Positions 54,816-64,000 of a stretch of DNA of 64,000 nt are shown here, piece by piece. A model generated the notes under the pieces. The model was not told the DNA's origin. It made no database searches and worked only from the letters and a program-made list of their open reading frames with translations. Source of the DNA: Atopsyche davidsoni (taxonomy: Eukaryota > Arthropoda > Insecta > Trichoptera > Hydrobiosidae); assembly GCA_022113835.1 (NCBI GenBank), contig JAILWY010000002.1, forward strand, positions 9,216,501 through 9,280,500, written 5' to 3'. How positions within the stretch are numbered: the first letter of the stretch is position 1; the number at the start of each line of letters is the position of its first letter. The position numbers and the translations under genes are program-made.

Positions 54816-55964
54816 ATTTCTGTATTTTGCTTCTTGGTGGTTTTTTCGCTTAATTATGGATACGTTTTGGCTTATTTTTAGCGTTTATTATACCCAACAG
54901 TAAAATGGCATACTTTCCCTTAAAAAACTATCCATTTGTATTAAAAACACTTATATAAATTATTTATTAATTATTTTTGTGTCATGTCAGTTAAGGTTTA
55001 ATGTCAGCTGTCCATTTAGCAATAATGTTATATTTTTAACTTTTAATTAAATATTTGATCTGAAAAGTTGGCAATCAAAAATTTATTAATACCCTTGAAA
55101 ATAAAACCATCAGATTTGAGTTTGAGTTTGAGTTTTCTCAAACGAGCGATTAATACATCAGGAGATGAGATACATGTATCAAGCGTCTTAATTTATTTTA
55201 TTTTTAATTTTGTGTGTTTACGTAAAACTAGTGAATAAATAAAAATTTAACGCAAAGATTTTGAAAATGAAATAAAAAATTCAAATAATATTGTTTCATT
55301 AAGGTCGTTTTTGAAAATGCTTATTGCTATTTTTTTGCTGTTTTAAGTATAAAAACATGCTACATTTTTATTAAGCGTTCTTTTATGAGCTATCGTTGAA
55401 TTAATCAGATTATAAACCACAAAACAAAAGGCAATAAAAACGTCTCATAAAACTAGATGGAGGCTTTTTCAATGACAACATAATCTCTGCGATAATCCGG
55501 GGGCATTAAAAAACCGCATTAACATAGTGGCCGGTCCCACGACTGGAGACAGCCGGAGCTGCTGCTGCTTGCAGTGAAAGGCTGCGAGAGGCTGACACCC
55601 GAGATTCGGAAACAAGCCTCGAGTATCGCAGGGTCGCCACAGAGCTGCTGAAAACCGATAAAAAAAATTTATACAAAAAAATCGATACATAGAAGGAACA
55701 GACGCCAGCACTGTAGCTTCTTCATGTCTGTGATTAAAAAATATAAATATTACCACTGTGTTTAGACTATATCGTTTATATATATATATATATATAAATA
55801 CATGAATAACTGAATAAATTAATTTATAAGTACCTTGGGAGTACCTTGAAGAGGTGGGGGGGATTTTGCTATTGTTTCTGTAGCCTACTGCAGAAGGAGT
55901 ATCAGATCTAAACCCCAGAGCCTCATAATGCTTTTAGGCAGCAGCAATACGCAGACTTTTCGTT

Positions 55965-56083
55965 CCAATATAAAATTGGGGTGTAGAAGGACCCACTACA
56001 CTATAATCCCCTTAGTAAACCATGAATACTGGCACAACATCAACCTCCTCTGAGGAGAGACACTTGATGAAGAAGATAAGTGA
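55965..56083 (+). repeat. Dispersed retroelement tail, copy b
   Basis: Reads GTGTAGAAGGACCCACTACA, AAACCATGAATACTGG, and ends CCTCTGAGGAGAGACACTTG then ATGAAGAAGATAA. Same blocks as the copies at 19,799-19,905, 56,594-56,740 and 63,716-63,840. Confidence 0.6.
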
Positions 56084-56593
56084 GTATTTTTTAAACCCAA
56101 CCTCTGCAGACTATTTTAATTATAGTGTTTATGTAAATACTTTAGTAGTAAGTTTAATCCCTGGATAAATAATACATTTTAATATATATGCTTAGAGTCG
56201 AAATCATTTATAATTTTGTGATTATAAAAATGGATTTGTATAATAGTATTTTTAAAGTGGTTTGCTCTATCGAGCCGAATCGACCGGAAGAAAGTGATGT
56301 GGCAACCCTGCCGCCCAATGTGAAGGGCACCGCCGCTCCGGAAATAAATAATTATTGAGTGATTTACGAGGTGCATTTTGATTTAATCTGGAGAAGTGAT
56401 CTCCCGAGGAGAAAGAACTAGACCGGTCGGTTACGTGACACTGTCGGCCTCCCGCCGTGCGGGGCAACGATCTCCGCGCTGTTATACACTGTATGTAGCA
56501 CTACAGGCCACCTTGCTTGTTCGTAGTGTTTAGGCTTAATTTGTAGTACTACTTTACTAATAAACTTTTTTAACCAAATTAATATAATTATAT

Positions 56594-56740
56594 TTCATCG
56601 GGTGCCTATCCGCAGAGGAGTTTGATTACCACCGCACTGATCATAGTTACGTATGCTGAGTCAGTGTTCATGGTTTTCTTATGGAGAATAGTAAAGTGGG
56701 TCTCCGGTTCCTTCATCATTATTCTACAACACATAAGGTT
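56594..56740 (-). repeat. Dispersed retroelement tail, copy c
   Basis: On the minus strand: GGAACCGGAGACCCACTTTA, CTCCATAAGAAAACCATGAA, CACTGACTCAGCATACGTA, then CCTCTGCGGATAGGCACCCG. It is the fullest copy in the window. Confidence 0.6.
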
Positions 56741-58227
56741 TGTGTGTGTATGAAACTTTGAATAGACGCACGTGTAATTTTAGCCTACGTATTTTGATCA
56801 TAATTACCAAAAAAAAGTAACTGCTATATTTTCAAATCATTTTTCAGTCGATCTTTGCTGAATGGTTGGTTAAAAAAATAAAAATATTTAAATACCATCC
56901 AATAATTCAGAGGCACGCTGTAAAAAAATTGTTAATTTATATTTTTAAATTTATTTTAATTACAGCTAAAAACTCCATTAATTATATTCATTGGGGCATG
57001 TTGTGACAAATCGCTTTAAATTTATTATTACGCAGTCACGAACAGTTACAAAAATATAGACACCTCATTCATTTAAGTTACGAAATGTTCCTGTATCTTT
57101 GATATTAATTTTTTAATGTATTATAAATTGTGTAATTTATTTGGTTATTATTAAAAAAAAATATCAGAAAAATGTCTAAAATACGTGTCTAAGGTAAACC
57201 TTAGAATAATGTTATTTGTATATAATACTAGCAGTATTATATTGATTTTTAAAACAATTCCTTCATGTCGATTTTCATAATATTTTCTAGCAATTTCCCA
57301 TTAGGTCATTGAATTTAGATTATTATAAATCAATTTGATATTCACCCAGTACTTTAATATTAGGTTTCCAAACCTTTTTTGTATGAATATTTATTTGTTA
57401 TAATCGATTTTTTTTTATAATACGTAATTTGCTTAGATCATCCCCGTTAGCATTATCGGTGATTTAAATAGGAGATACTGGAGTGGTGATATTTTGGGAG
57501 GTGTCCCCGGGGCTATGGGACAGGTGTGTCGGCGCTCCTCGCCCCCTTCACCCCTCACATATAAATAAGGTGTCGGAGCAGGTCGTGGCCATAAAGCCCG
57601 CTGTCCATGGGACAATACGTGCATGGGGCGCGGAGGATCCATACTGGCTTTTATATCAATACTGTGACGTCACGATGATTTGCTAAATCTGGATTTTATC
57701 GATTTGAACTTTGCACGTTAAATCGAAAGCACATGTTTTATTGGTTTTTTTAAATGGACATTTCGTCAATCGCTAAAAATAAAAAAACACTAAAAATAAT
57801 AATGATGTAAATATAAATTAATGCAAAAATTATGTAGAGCCTTGAAAACGTCATAATATGCAGATACTTGAAATAAAAAAATACCAGTATTGGTTTATAT
57901 TCTGAAAAATAAAAAAAACACTATTATTCGGTAATATTATCATTTTGACACAATACGAGAGGTATATTCGGAATCTATTGAAATGATATGATAGAATCTA
58001 TTTTATTTATGTAAATGATATTTTTATAGTGTATCTTGAATAAGAAGTTTATTGCAAAGAAAACTCGACACAATTATCAGAATTATAAAGTTTATTTATA
58101 GGAAGATGAAATATATTGATTTATTATATTTGAATATTAATATAGCTTTAATCCTTTACGACCTACGTATAAAACGATTAGTAGATACAGTATACCTGAT
58201 GCAAATTTGGGCTGTAAACGTTTTTTA

Positions 58228-58390
58228 GTGTCGCGGCGCGACACAACTTGCAACCGACTCGCAACCAGCCAATGACGTTTCTTTATTTTTGGTATTTTTT
58301 TTTTCATGGTTTGATCTAACCGAACAGAGCAAAATAAGACACTATTGGCTAGTTGTAAGTGGATCGCAAGTTGCGTCGCGACGGGTGTAG
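58228..58390. mobile_element. MITE with CGCGACACAACTTGC-type ends, copy 2
   Basis: Left end GTGTCGCGGCGCGACACAAC, right end ...GCAAGTTGCGTCGCGACGGG then TGTAG; internal GCCAATGACGT and ACTATTGGCTAGTTG correspond to blocks in the 34,535-34,832 element. The left end is itself a small palindrome (GTGTCGC/GCGACAC). No coding capacity. Confidence 0.55.
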
Positions 58391-58927
58391 TGCGATGGGC
58401 TCGACCGGTCCACTCGGCCCTCACCAGAGACCAACACCGCATCGCAGATCCTTGCCACTGTGCCAAAGAGTATTGTTTAATGCTCAATATGTAATATAAT
58501 AATTAATATAAAACATTTTTATAAATATAATTTTAGCGTGGAAAGAGCCATCTATCGATGAAAATCTAAACTTTTACAGTCGTACAAAAATTGCAAGTGT
58601 TTATAAAGAAAACAAAGATTATCAATTTAAGTAGGATAGCAATACCAAATATTCATGCAACAGTATTTTTTTTATTATTTAACTTTATAATATAATACAT
58701 TATTAGACGTTTGGTGTTAAAAGGCAGTGAGACTCTGCAATGACAAAAAGTAATGTATTACACACTTATTTGACGTTATCATGAATTTTATTTTATTTCA
58801 AAATAAACATAAAGCTTTGAAAAAATATATTTATAATGACGAGTTGCACCAATACATGCAATATCAAAACAAATCGTCTATAACGAAACTGAAATAGGCG
58901 TGAGCCCAATAACATTAGTTTCGGATT

Positions 58928-58999
58928 CACTTGCCAGGTTGGAGATCGAACGAAGACCTCTCAATCAAGAGTCAACGGACTAACCACTGAGCCTGCAAA
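58928..58999 (-). repeat. tRNA-like SINE head (fragment 3)
   Basis: Minus strand GCAGGCTCAGTGGTTAGTCC (A box) followed by GGTCTTCGTTCGATCTCC (B box). Neither acceptor nor anticodon stems pair well, so it is not a functional tRNA gene. Confidence 0.55.
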
Positions 59000-59520
59000 C
59001 TGACCTAACAACCCGTAAAAAATAAAAGTCAATTAATTAGTAGTAACTAAGCTTTCATTGTGTAGCTGTTGCGTTATCATGTAATAAAATAGTGACATTT
59101 TTTATGACTTCAAGTAATACAAGAAGATCCAAATATCTAGGAGACTACGATACACTTTGCGTGTGAATTGCAGTTTTTCGTGGACAAAATGAATTCTTTG
59201 CTTGAAAAACATGTAGGCTTAGCAAGTGACGATAGAATCAATTGGCAAGATGCAAGGACGATATGTACTGAAGGTCTTTCAATTTATGAAGGCATTCGGC
59301 TGGTGGGTGGGCGGATGAACACGCTCGGCGTCTTGTCTTAATACCCGGGGACAGGACAATGCGGGGTCGGGGTCAGAGGGCGGAGGCGCGGCGGGGCAGG
59401 GCGGCACGACCCGCGCCCCCCGCGGGGCTCCCGGATGCGGCGATACGACACTCTGGCCGTCTCAATCCATATACCTTTCAAATAAATCGACTCTAACAAT
59501 TGAGCTGTATTATTATATAC

Positions 59521-59645
59521 TTCTTCTTCTGTTGCCTCTCCTCATAGGAGGTTGGCTGGGCCAGTCTCACCAATCCGGCTGCACTTCCGCTCTACAGCCA
59601 CTGGTGCAAATTCCGCATTCACGTGAACTTTCTTCTGCCAATTCC
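59521..59645 (-). repeat. RTE-like 3'-end fragment
   Basis: Minus strand: AAAGTTCACGTGAATGCGGA, AATTTGCACCAGTGGCTGTA, then CCAGCCAACCTCCTATGAGG and AGAGGCAACAGAAGAAGAAG. The CCAACCTCC-stop-GAGGAGAG ending is the same 3' signature as in the other RTE/SINE-like tails of this window. Confidence 0.45.
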
Positions 59646-59734
59646 CTTTTTTATTCGATTTTTCCGTGGACAATTACTATTATTTTTTTTTTTATATATA
59701 GGTATGGTACATTGGTTTTTATGTACAAGGTTTG

Positions 59735-60018
59735 TCACCACAATTTGGGGAAACTTTCCAAACTAGTCGATCGAAATGTGCTATATATGGGAGTGACTGA
59801 AGCTACACCGCCTGGTTTATCTTCTTTATGGTTCCGATGACACGCTTCAAGAAGCCATCCAGTGACTTCATCAACTGTGGGTGTCTTGCCACTGACTTCA
59901 GGCCCTCCTGTCGGCATTGGCTCTCCAGTTGGTGTCTCTGAAGACCAAATATGGGGCATGAACCCACAAGGTGGATCACTGTTTGTGGAGTAATATCATC
60001 ACAAGGGCATGTGGACAA
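59735..60018 (-). mobile_element. Non-LTR retrotransposon remnant, C-terminal Cys/His motif
   Basis: Minus-strand text CPCDDITPQTVIHLVGSCP, followed by LQRHQLESQC, has the Cys-X-Cys...His...Cys spacing seen at the C-terminus of many non-LTR reverse transcriptases. It then runs into FLKRVIGTIKKINQAV. Overlapping frames at 59,735-59,959 suggest a frameshift. Only this end is present. Confidence 0.5.
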
Positions 60019-60339
60019 TTATTATATACAAACACCTCAAATAACCCATCGGTAGATTTAGTGTTTTATCATATTTCTTTAACCATAGTTTAAGCGTTAC
60101 TTTCACGAGACGTATAGTGTATACAACAAAATAAACAATTCGTAATTAAAAACAAACTATTTTTAGGCTTCAGAAGTCTTGACATATGCATTCAAAACTA
60201 CTTTTACTGTTTATAGACTTTATGTTAACTGATGTTTTCTGTTTTTGCGATATAATAGCAGGTTTGAGTTTGATCAGTGTCATCATCAACAAATTGTTAA
60301 TTTTTACAATAAAAAATAGAGGAATTGAAACAAGAAATT

Positions 60340-60450
60340 AACATGAAATTAACAGTGCAGCCGAACTAATAAAACTTGCCCAGGATAAAGATACATTCTT
60401 TGAGATGATTACCAACCCTCTCTGAGGAAAGATACATGGTGAAGAAGATA
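60340..60450 (+). mobile_element. RTE-like remnant, last codons and 3' tail
   Basis: Encodes SAAELIKLAQDKDTFFEMIT then N-P-L and a stop, followed by GAGGAAAGATACATGGTGAA then GAAGATAA. It matches the end of the 36,885-37,295 remnant (AELVKLAQDINMLDEIVTN). Confidence 0.6.
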
Positions 60451-63400
60451 AAAAACGAAAACTGACCCAAAAATATAAATTCACTTCAATCAATAATCAA
60501 AACATATACTTGTTAAAAAAAAAACAGATAAAACTGGCGTCACCCTATCGTGTTTTTCCATCTGTTTCGTCTTCACTGACACCACATTAATAATCAGAGG
60601 CACTTAAAATGCCACAATTCACCAAAAAAAAAAAAACCTCTAAAATTTGCTACAATTTCTCTGCGGGGGCTCCGTCACGTCATATCTCAGGAGCAGGTAA
60701 CTCCTCAGAGCCCCAACTAATCACCGGTCGACAGCTTACAGTCTCGGGGCATCATCGCGCGAGGGGCGCATTATAGTTTAGTTAATGAGGGCCATCAAGC
60801 ATGTCCCCGGCGCGGAGGCTGCGCCCCCTGATTTATGGGGCCCGAATAAACACATAAATTACCCGCGGCCCGGGGTCCGAGGAAAAATTAGTCCCCCCGC
60901 CTTGTACTGGCCGCTAAAGCCTTGTAGCTGTCCCGCTCCGGGACTGTTTGTTTTTTTTGTTGTGATCCTTTCTCGATCCTTACTGATTTTTGTGGCTAGT
61001 TTTTTTTGATATTTCGATTAATCGATTTGTGGATATCTTGATGATTTGAAGAAACAGTCCTCAAATGATATTCATTAAAAAAAACTTTTTTTCTCATTAG
61101 AGTACTTTATAACACGATGAGTCTAAACATGACAATAGGTGATAAAAAAAAATACGCATACACGTTGCGCGGTCTGTTTAATAAATTATGTAAATATTTT
61201 CAACCATTTTTAATAAAATAAATTTGCGGAATATTGAAAAACTAAATAGTCATAGTATATTTTTCTACTCTTTGGCGCATTTTTGATTAATTAAAAATTA
61301 CACTCAAAAGCTTTAGTTTTTTGAATGGATAAGTTTCATAGTTTTCTTTAATTTTCTACCTGTCCCTAACGGTAATGTTTTAGTGATTTTTGTTCATATT
61401 ATATTTGAACGTTAACGTCTCATAAATTTGACCCAGCTGAAATTACTCATGAGACAGTTTCAATTGTCAAATAATAAAACGAAACAATAAGTCAGGAGAT
61501 TCTTCAACGAAGTCTATAAATATACAACGTCCGCTAGATTTATCAGCTCCTTCATGACGCGGGAATTCCCCTATAAAAAAAAAAAAAACCCCCAACGAGC
61601 GCGTCTCTCCGTCCAGCTGCTTGCTCGTGCTTCAAATGCTTCAATTAATACGGAAAAGGCGGCTCGGTCTCTCATATCTGTCCAGGTATTATTCACGGCG
61701 TATCAAGTCGCCAGAATCGCGGGCTTATCTGGGCGGACACGACATCGTGAAAACTCGGACTAATTCTAACAGCTCCATGAGAATAATAATAAAAAAAAAA
61801 CAAATAAAAGAGATACCGAGAGATAAGGCGTTTTATACACGGCGAGGGTGTAAAAAAGTAACGCCTTTTGTTTAAAATGGAGGTTCGCTTCAAAATCAAA
61901 CGCCACGGAGTAGAGTGGCGGTAAAATTGGCCGTAAAGTGCGATTAGTGTCGTTGCTTGTATTTCTGGTTTTATTTTACCTTCTGTTGGTACTGATAAAC
62001 TCTGTTTAATTTCTTTTTTTATTTTGTTGATGTTTTTTATCCGCCTGAATTGTTTATTAATGAGGCGTTGCGTTTATTGACACTTCTGAATGAGAAGCAG
62101 ATACTCCTCGGAACAGCTTTTATAGTCGTTGCAATAAAATGTCTGATTAATAAAAAAATATAATCTACGTGTCAAATTTACTTATTTGGCGATTAACTGT
62201 ATTTAATTGGAAAATTATCCATTGGCAACTTAAAACATTACATATACTTATATTGGACGATATGAAATCATTAGAAACATAAAATATTGTGTAAATAAAT
62301 AACTTTATTTTATTACATCCTTTATGTATAATAGTATTTTGTCCAAAAGTCTTTCGTTTTGTCAATTTTTATTAAATTAATATGCTCCTTGTTTCTAATG
62401 TTCTTATTGAACCTTTTTTATTAAAATATTGAAAAAAAACTATCTAATACCAAAATTCAACTAAAACAAGACTATATATAAGATTATGGAACTGTTCCTT
62501 TAAGGCGTCTTTGTTTTACAAGTTTATCAACAATTCATATAACACAATGTTTTTTTTAACGGTTGTAGTAAATTTACGAACTGTTAATCAAAGAAAAGTC
62601 GCTTTTGAAAGCATGTCTACTATTATTAGCGAAATGCAAAATACAGATGCGAGCCTCCATGTCGCATTGCGGTGGCATCGAAGAATCTTAAGATAATTTA
62701 TAGAAACAGCCTATTATCCTTTTGTCCATGAAATATCTGACCTTTTAAAACATGTAAATGTCCTTTGTATCTTGCTTAGACTTGTGATGTATCTTGCTGG
62801 GAATCCAGGCTTCACTTTCCCATATTTTTTCTTACTAGGATTTTGTACACTTTTATTAAAAAATGCTTATTTGTAGTTTTTGAAAAACGCAGTATAAAAA
62901 TGTACGTCAATCGCGTATGTGTCAACGTTTCTTGATATAAAACTTCCGAGTGTTAAAGACCTCGACTGTTTTAGAAAATCTACTCAAGTAGACCTTTTGA
63001 ACGCAGCAACATAAAAACGAGATCTTTATTCAACACTGAAAAGGAACCTACAAGTAACAAAAGTGCCATCAATTAACAAGAAAATAAAATCACAGTTACT
63101 CGGGGAGATTTTTTTATTAGCAGGTACGCTTATTTATTGACAGATAAAAAGTTTATTTACAAAGATAACCTAAAAACGCATCGCCATACAGCCACTTACT
63201 CGTGACTGATTTATGGCCGTAATGAAAAATTTAAAGACTATAGCCATAAAAGTCCTTTACTTAATACTATCAGATAGTTGTGTGGAAGCGGCGAATATTT
63301 AAATACGAAGTTTTAATGTCCCACGGCGGACAGCCCCTCCGCGCGGGGGGGGGTGCCGTTTTGCATTTTTCTCGATTTTCCCTTCACGCGATTGCCGTAC

Positions 63401-64000
63401 TTTTACAGTTTTTCAGGCGGGCGGCGATTTAATTTGAATTTGAGAAATGATTTCCTGCGCCCCGCGGCTCGATAAGGCGCACGACACTGCGGGATGCTTT
63501 TAATCGCGAAACGGACGCATCGACCCGGAAGGCGACACTTTTTAACGCCCGGACGGGGCTGACCTTTAGGGAGAAATAAAAATTTGGTAACGGTTTCAAA
63601 TTTTGGGGATCGTCGCTCAATTGCTTCGTATTATAATGGTGATGATCTTTTGGTACTATTTAAAAAAAATATATGTTGTGTGGACTAAAGATTTCTGCAT
63701 ATCTGGGGCTGGTTAGCGTAACCTCTCTTCAGTGGAGGTTGGCGACCATCTCACTGTGGATGTACTTATGCTGAGTCAGCGTTCATGGTTTTCTTAAAAA
63801 TAAAAGTGTAGCAGGTCCCCGGGTCCTTTTACACCTAATCTGGCCTAATGTATAATAATATTATACTTTTATTCTTCAAGAAGTGTGTTGCTAAAATTAT
63901 CAATAGCAATAACAAATGTTTTTGTGTTAGTATGCCGGTATTTATTTATATCACAAATAATAGACTTCCATAAATGAATACAATTTATCTATATATTAAT
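60451..64000. other. Gene-free end of the window
   Basis: GC-rich islands at about 60,660-60,940, 61,540-61,760 and 63,290-63,570, the last with a G run near 63,346. One copy of the dispersed retroelement tail (63,716-63,840, minus). No coding exon seen. Confidence 0.45.
63716..63840 (-). repeat. Dispersed retroelement tail, copy d
   Basis: Minus strand: GTGTAAAAGGACCCGGGGAC, AAGAAAACCATGAACGCTGA, CTCAGCATAAGTACATCCAC, GTCGCCAACCTCCACTGAAG then AGAGG. It is close to copy c in the middle part. Confidence 0.6.

Larger units (their letters stand above)
54816..58227. other. Intergenic DNA with retroelement tails
   Basis: GC-rich islands at about 55,540-55,650, 56,270-56,480 and 57,490-57,640. 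Two copies of the dispersed retroelement tail lie in opposite orientations (55,965-56,083 plus; 56,594-56,740 minus). A (TA)n tract is at about 55,780-55,797. At 55,648 a minus-strand acceptor (GTTTTCAG) precedes open sequence, but no reading frame there is convincing. Confidence 0.45.

Noticed and set aside
54071..54881. Repetitive ORFs (LEYYKEDLQI-type) on both strands
   Set aside because: Translations of the TTTGTAGTACTCCAAG minisatellite; frame is not kept across the 233-bp period.
58137..58487. 116-codon minus-strand ORF
   Set aside because: Runs through the second MITE copy; no recognisable protein.
58928..58999. Possible tRNA gene on the minus strand
   Set aside because: A- and B-box-like strings are present but acceptor and anticodon stems do not pair; two similar heads elsewhere show it is SINE-like.
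60905..60925. TACTGGCCGCTAAAGCC resembling an insect miR-193-type sequence
   Set aside because: Only the first bases agree and no hairpin partner is visible nearby.

Overview
The window is insect nuclear DNA. Genes are spliced with canonical GT/AG introns, the background is AT-rich, and there are many microsatellites and fragments of Tc1, pogo, Helitron-like, RTE-type and tRNA-derived elements. Lepidoptera is my best guess, from the overall texture of AT-rich sequence with short GC-rich islands and a Helitron-like insert. The sequence alone does not prove the order.

Positions 1-16,106 are a compact housekeeping block. From the left: the 3' half of a SEL1L/Hrd3 gene (+), the adaptor of the ER-associated degradation ubiquitin ligase; the 26S proteasome ATPase Rpt5 (-), convergent with it; the membrane-anchor subunit SdhD of succinate dehydrogenase (+), divergent from Rpt5; the mitochondrial phosphatase PTPMT1 (-); and a homologue of the kinetochore protein SKA1 (-). 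All exons of the last four could be joined in frame by hand. SEL1L and Rpt5 both act in protein degradation and SdhD and PTPMT1 both act at the mitochondrial inner membrane, but nothing in the sequence shows that any of these neighbours are co-regulated.

Positions 16,107-64,000 are gene-poor. About forty GC-rich islands of 100-500 bp sit in AT-rich DNA, a texture often seen around developmental regulators, but no regulator coding exon is visible. Only two loci here look coding: an unrecognised spliced gene end at 42.5-42.93 kb (+) with its own poly(A) signal, and a three-exon gene for a secreted Pro/Val/His-rich cuticle-like protein at 44.26-47.30 kb (-) with a TATA box. The rest is repeats: an RTE reverse-transcriptase remnant, copies of an RTE/SINE-like tail, tRNA-like SINE heads, MITEs, and a higher-order minisatellite at 53.9-54.8 kb.

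The most unusual signal is a set of hammerhead-ribozyme-like motifs in repeats. The best is at 46,301-46,345 inside intron 2 of the cuticle-like gene, where it belongs to a partly tandem element. A second copy at 36,762-36,805 lies directly beside an RTE remnant. Two perfect fold-backs also stand out: one puts a stop codon into a Tc1 transposase, the other replaces part of a hammerhead unit.
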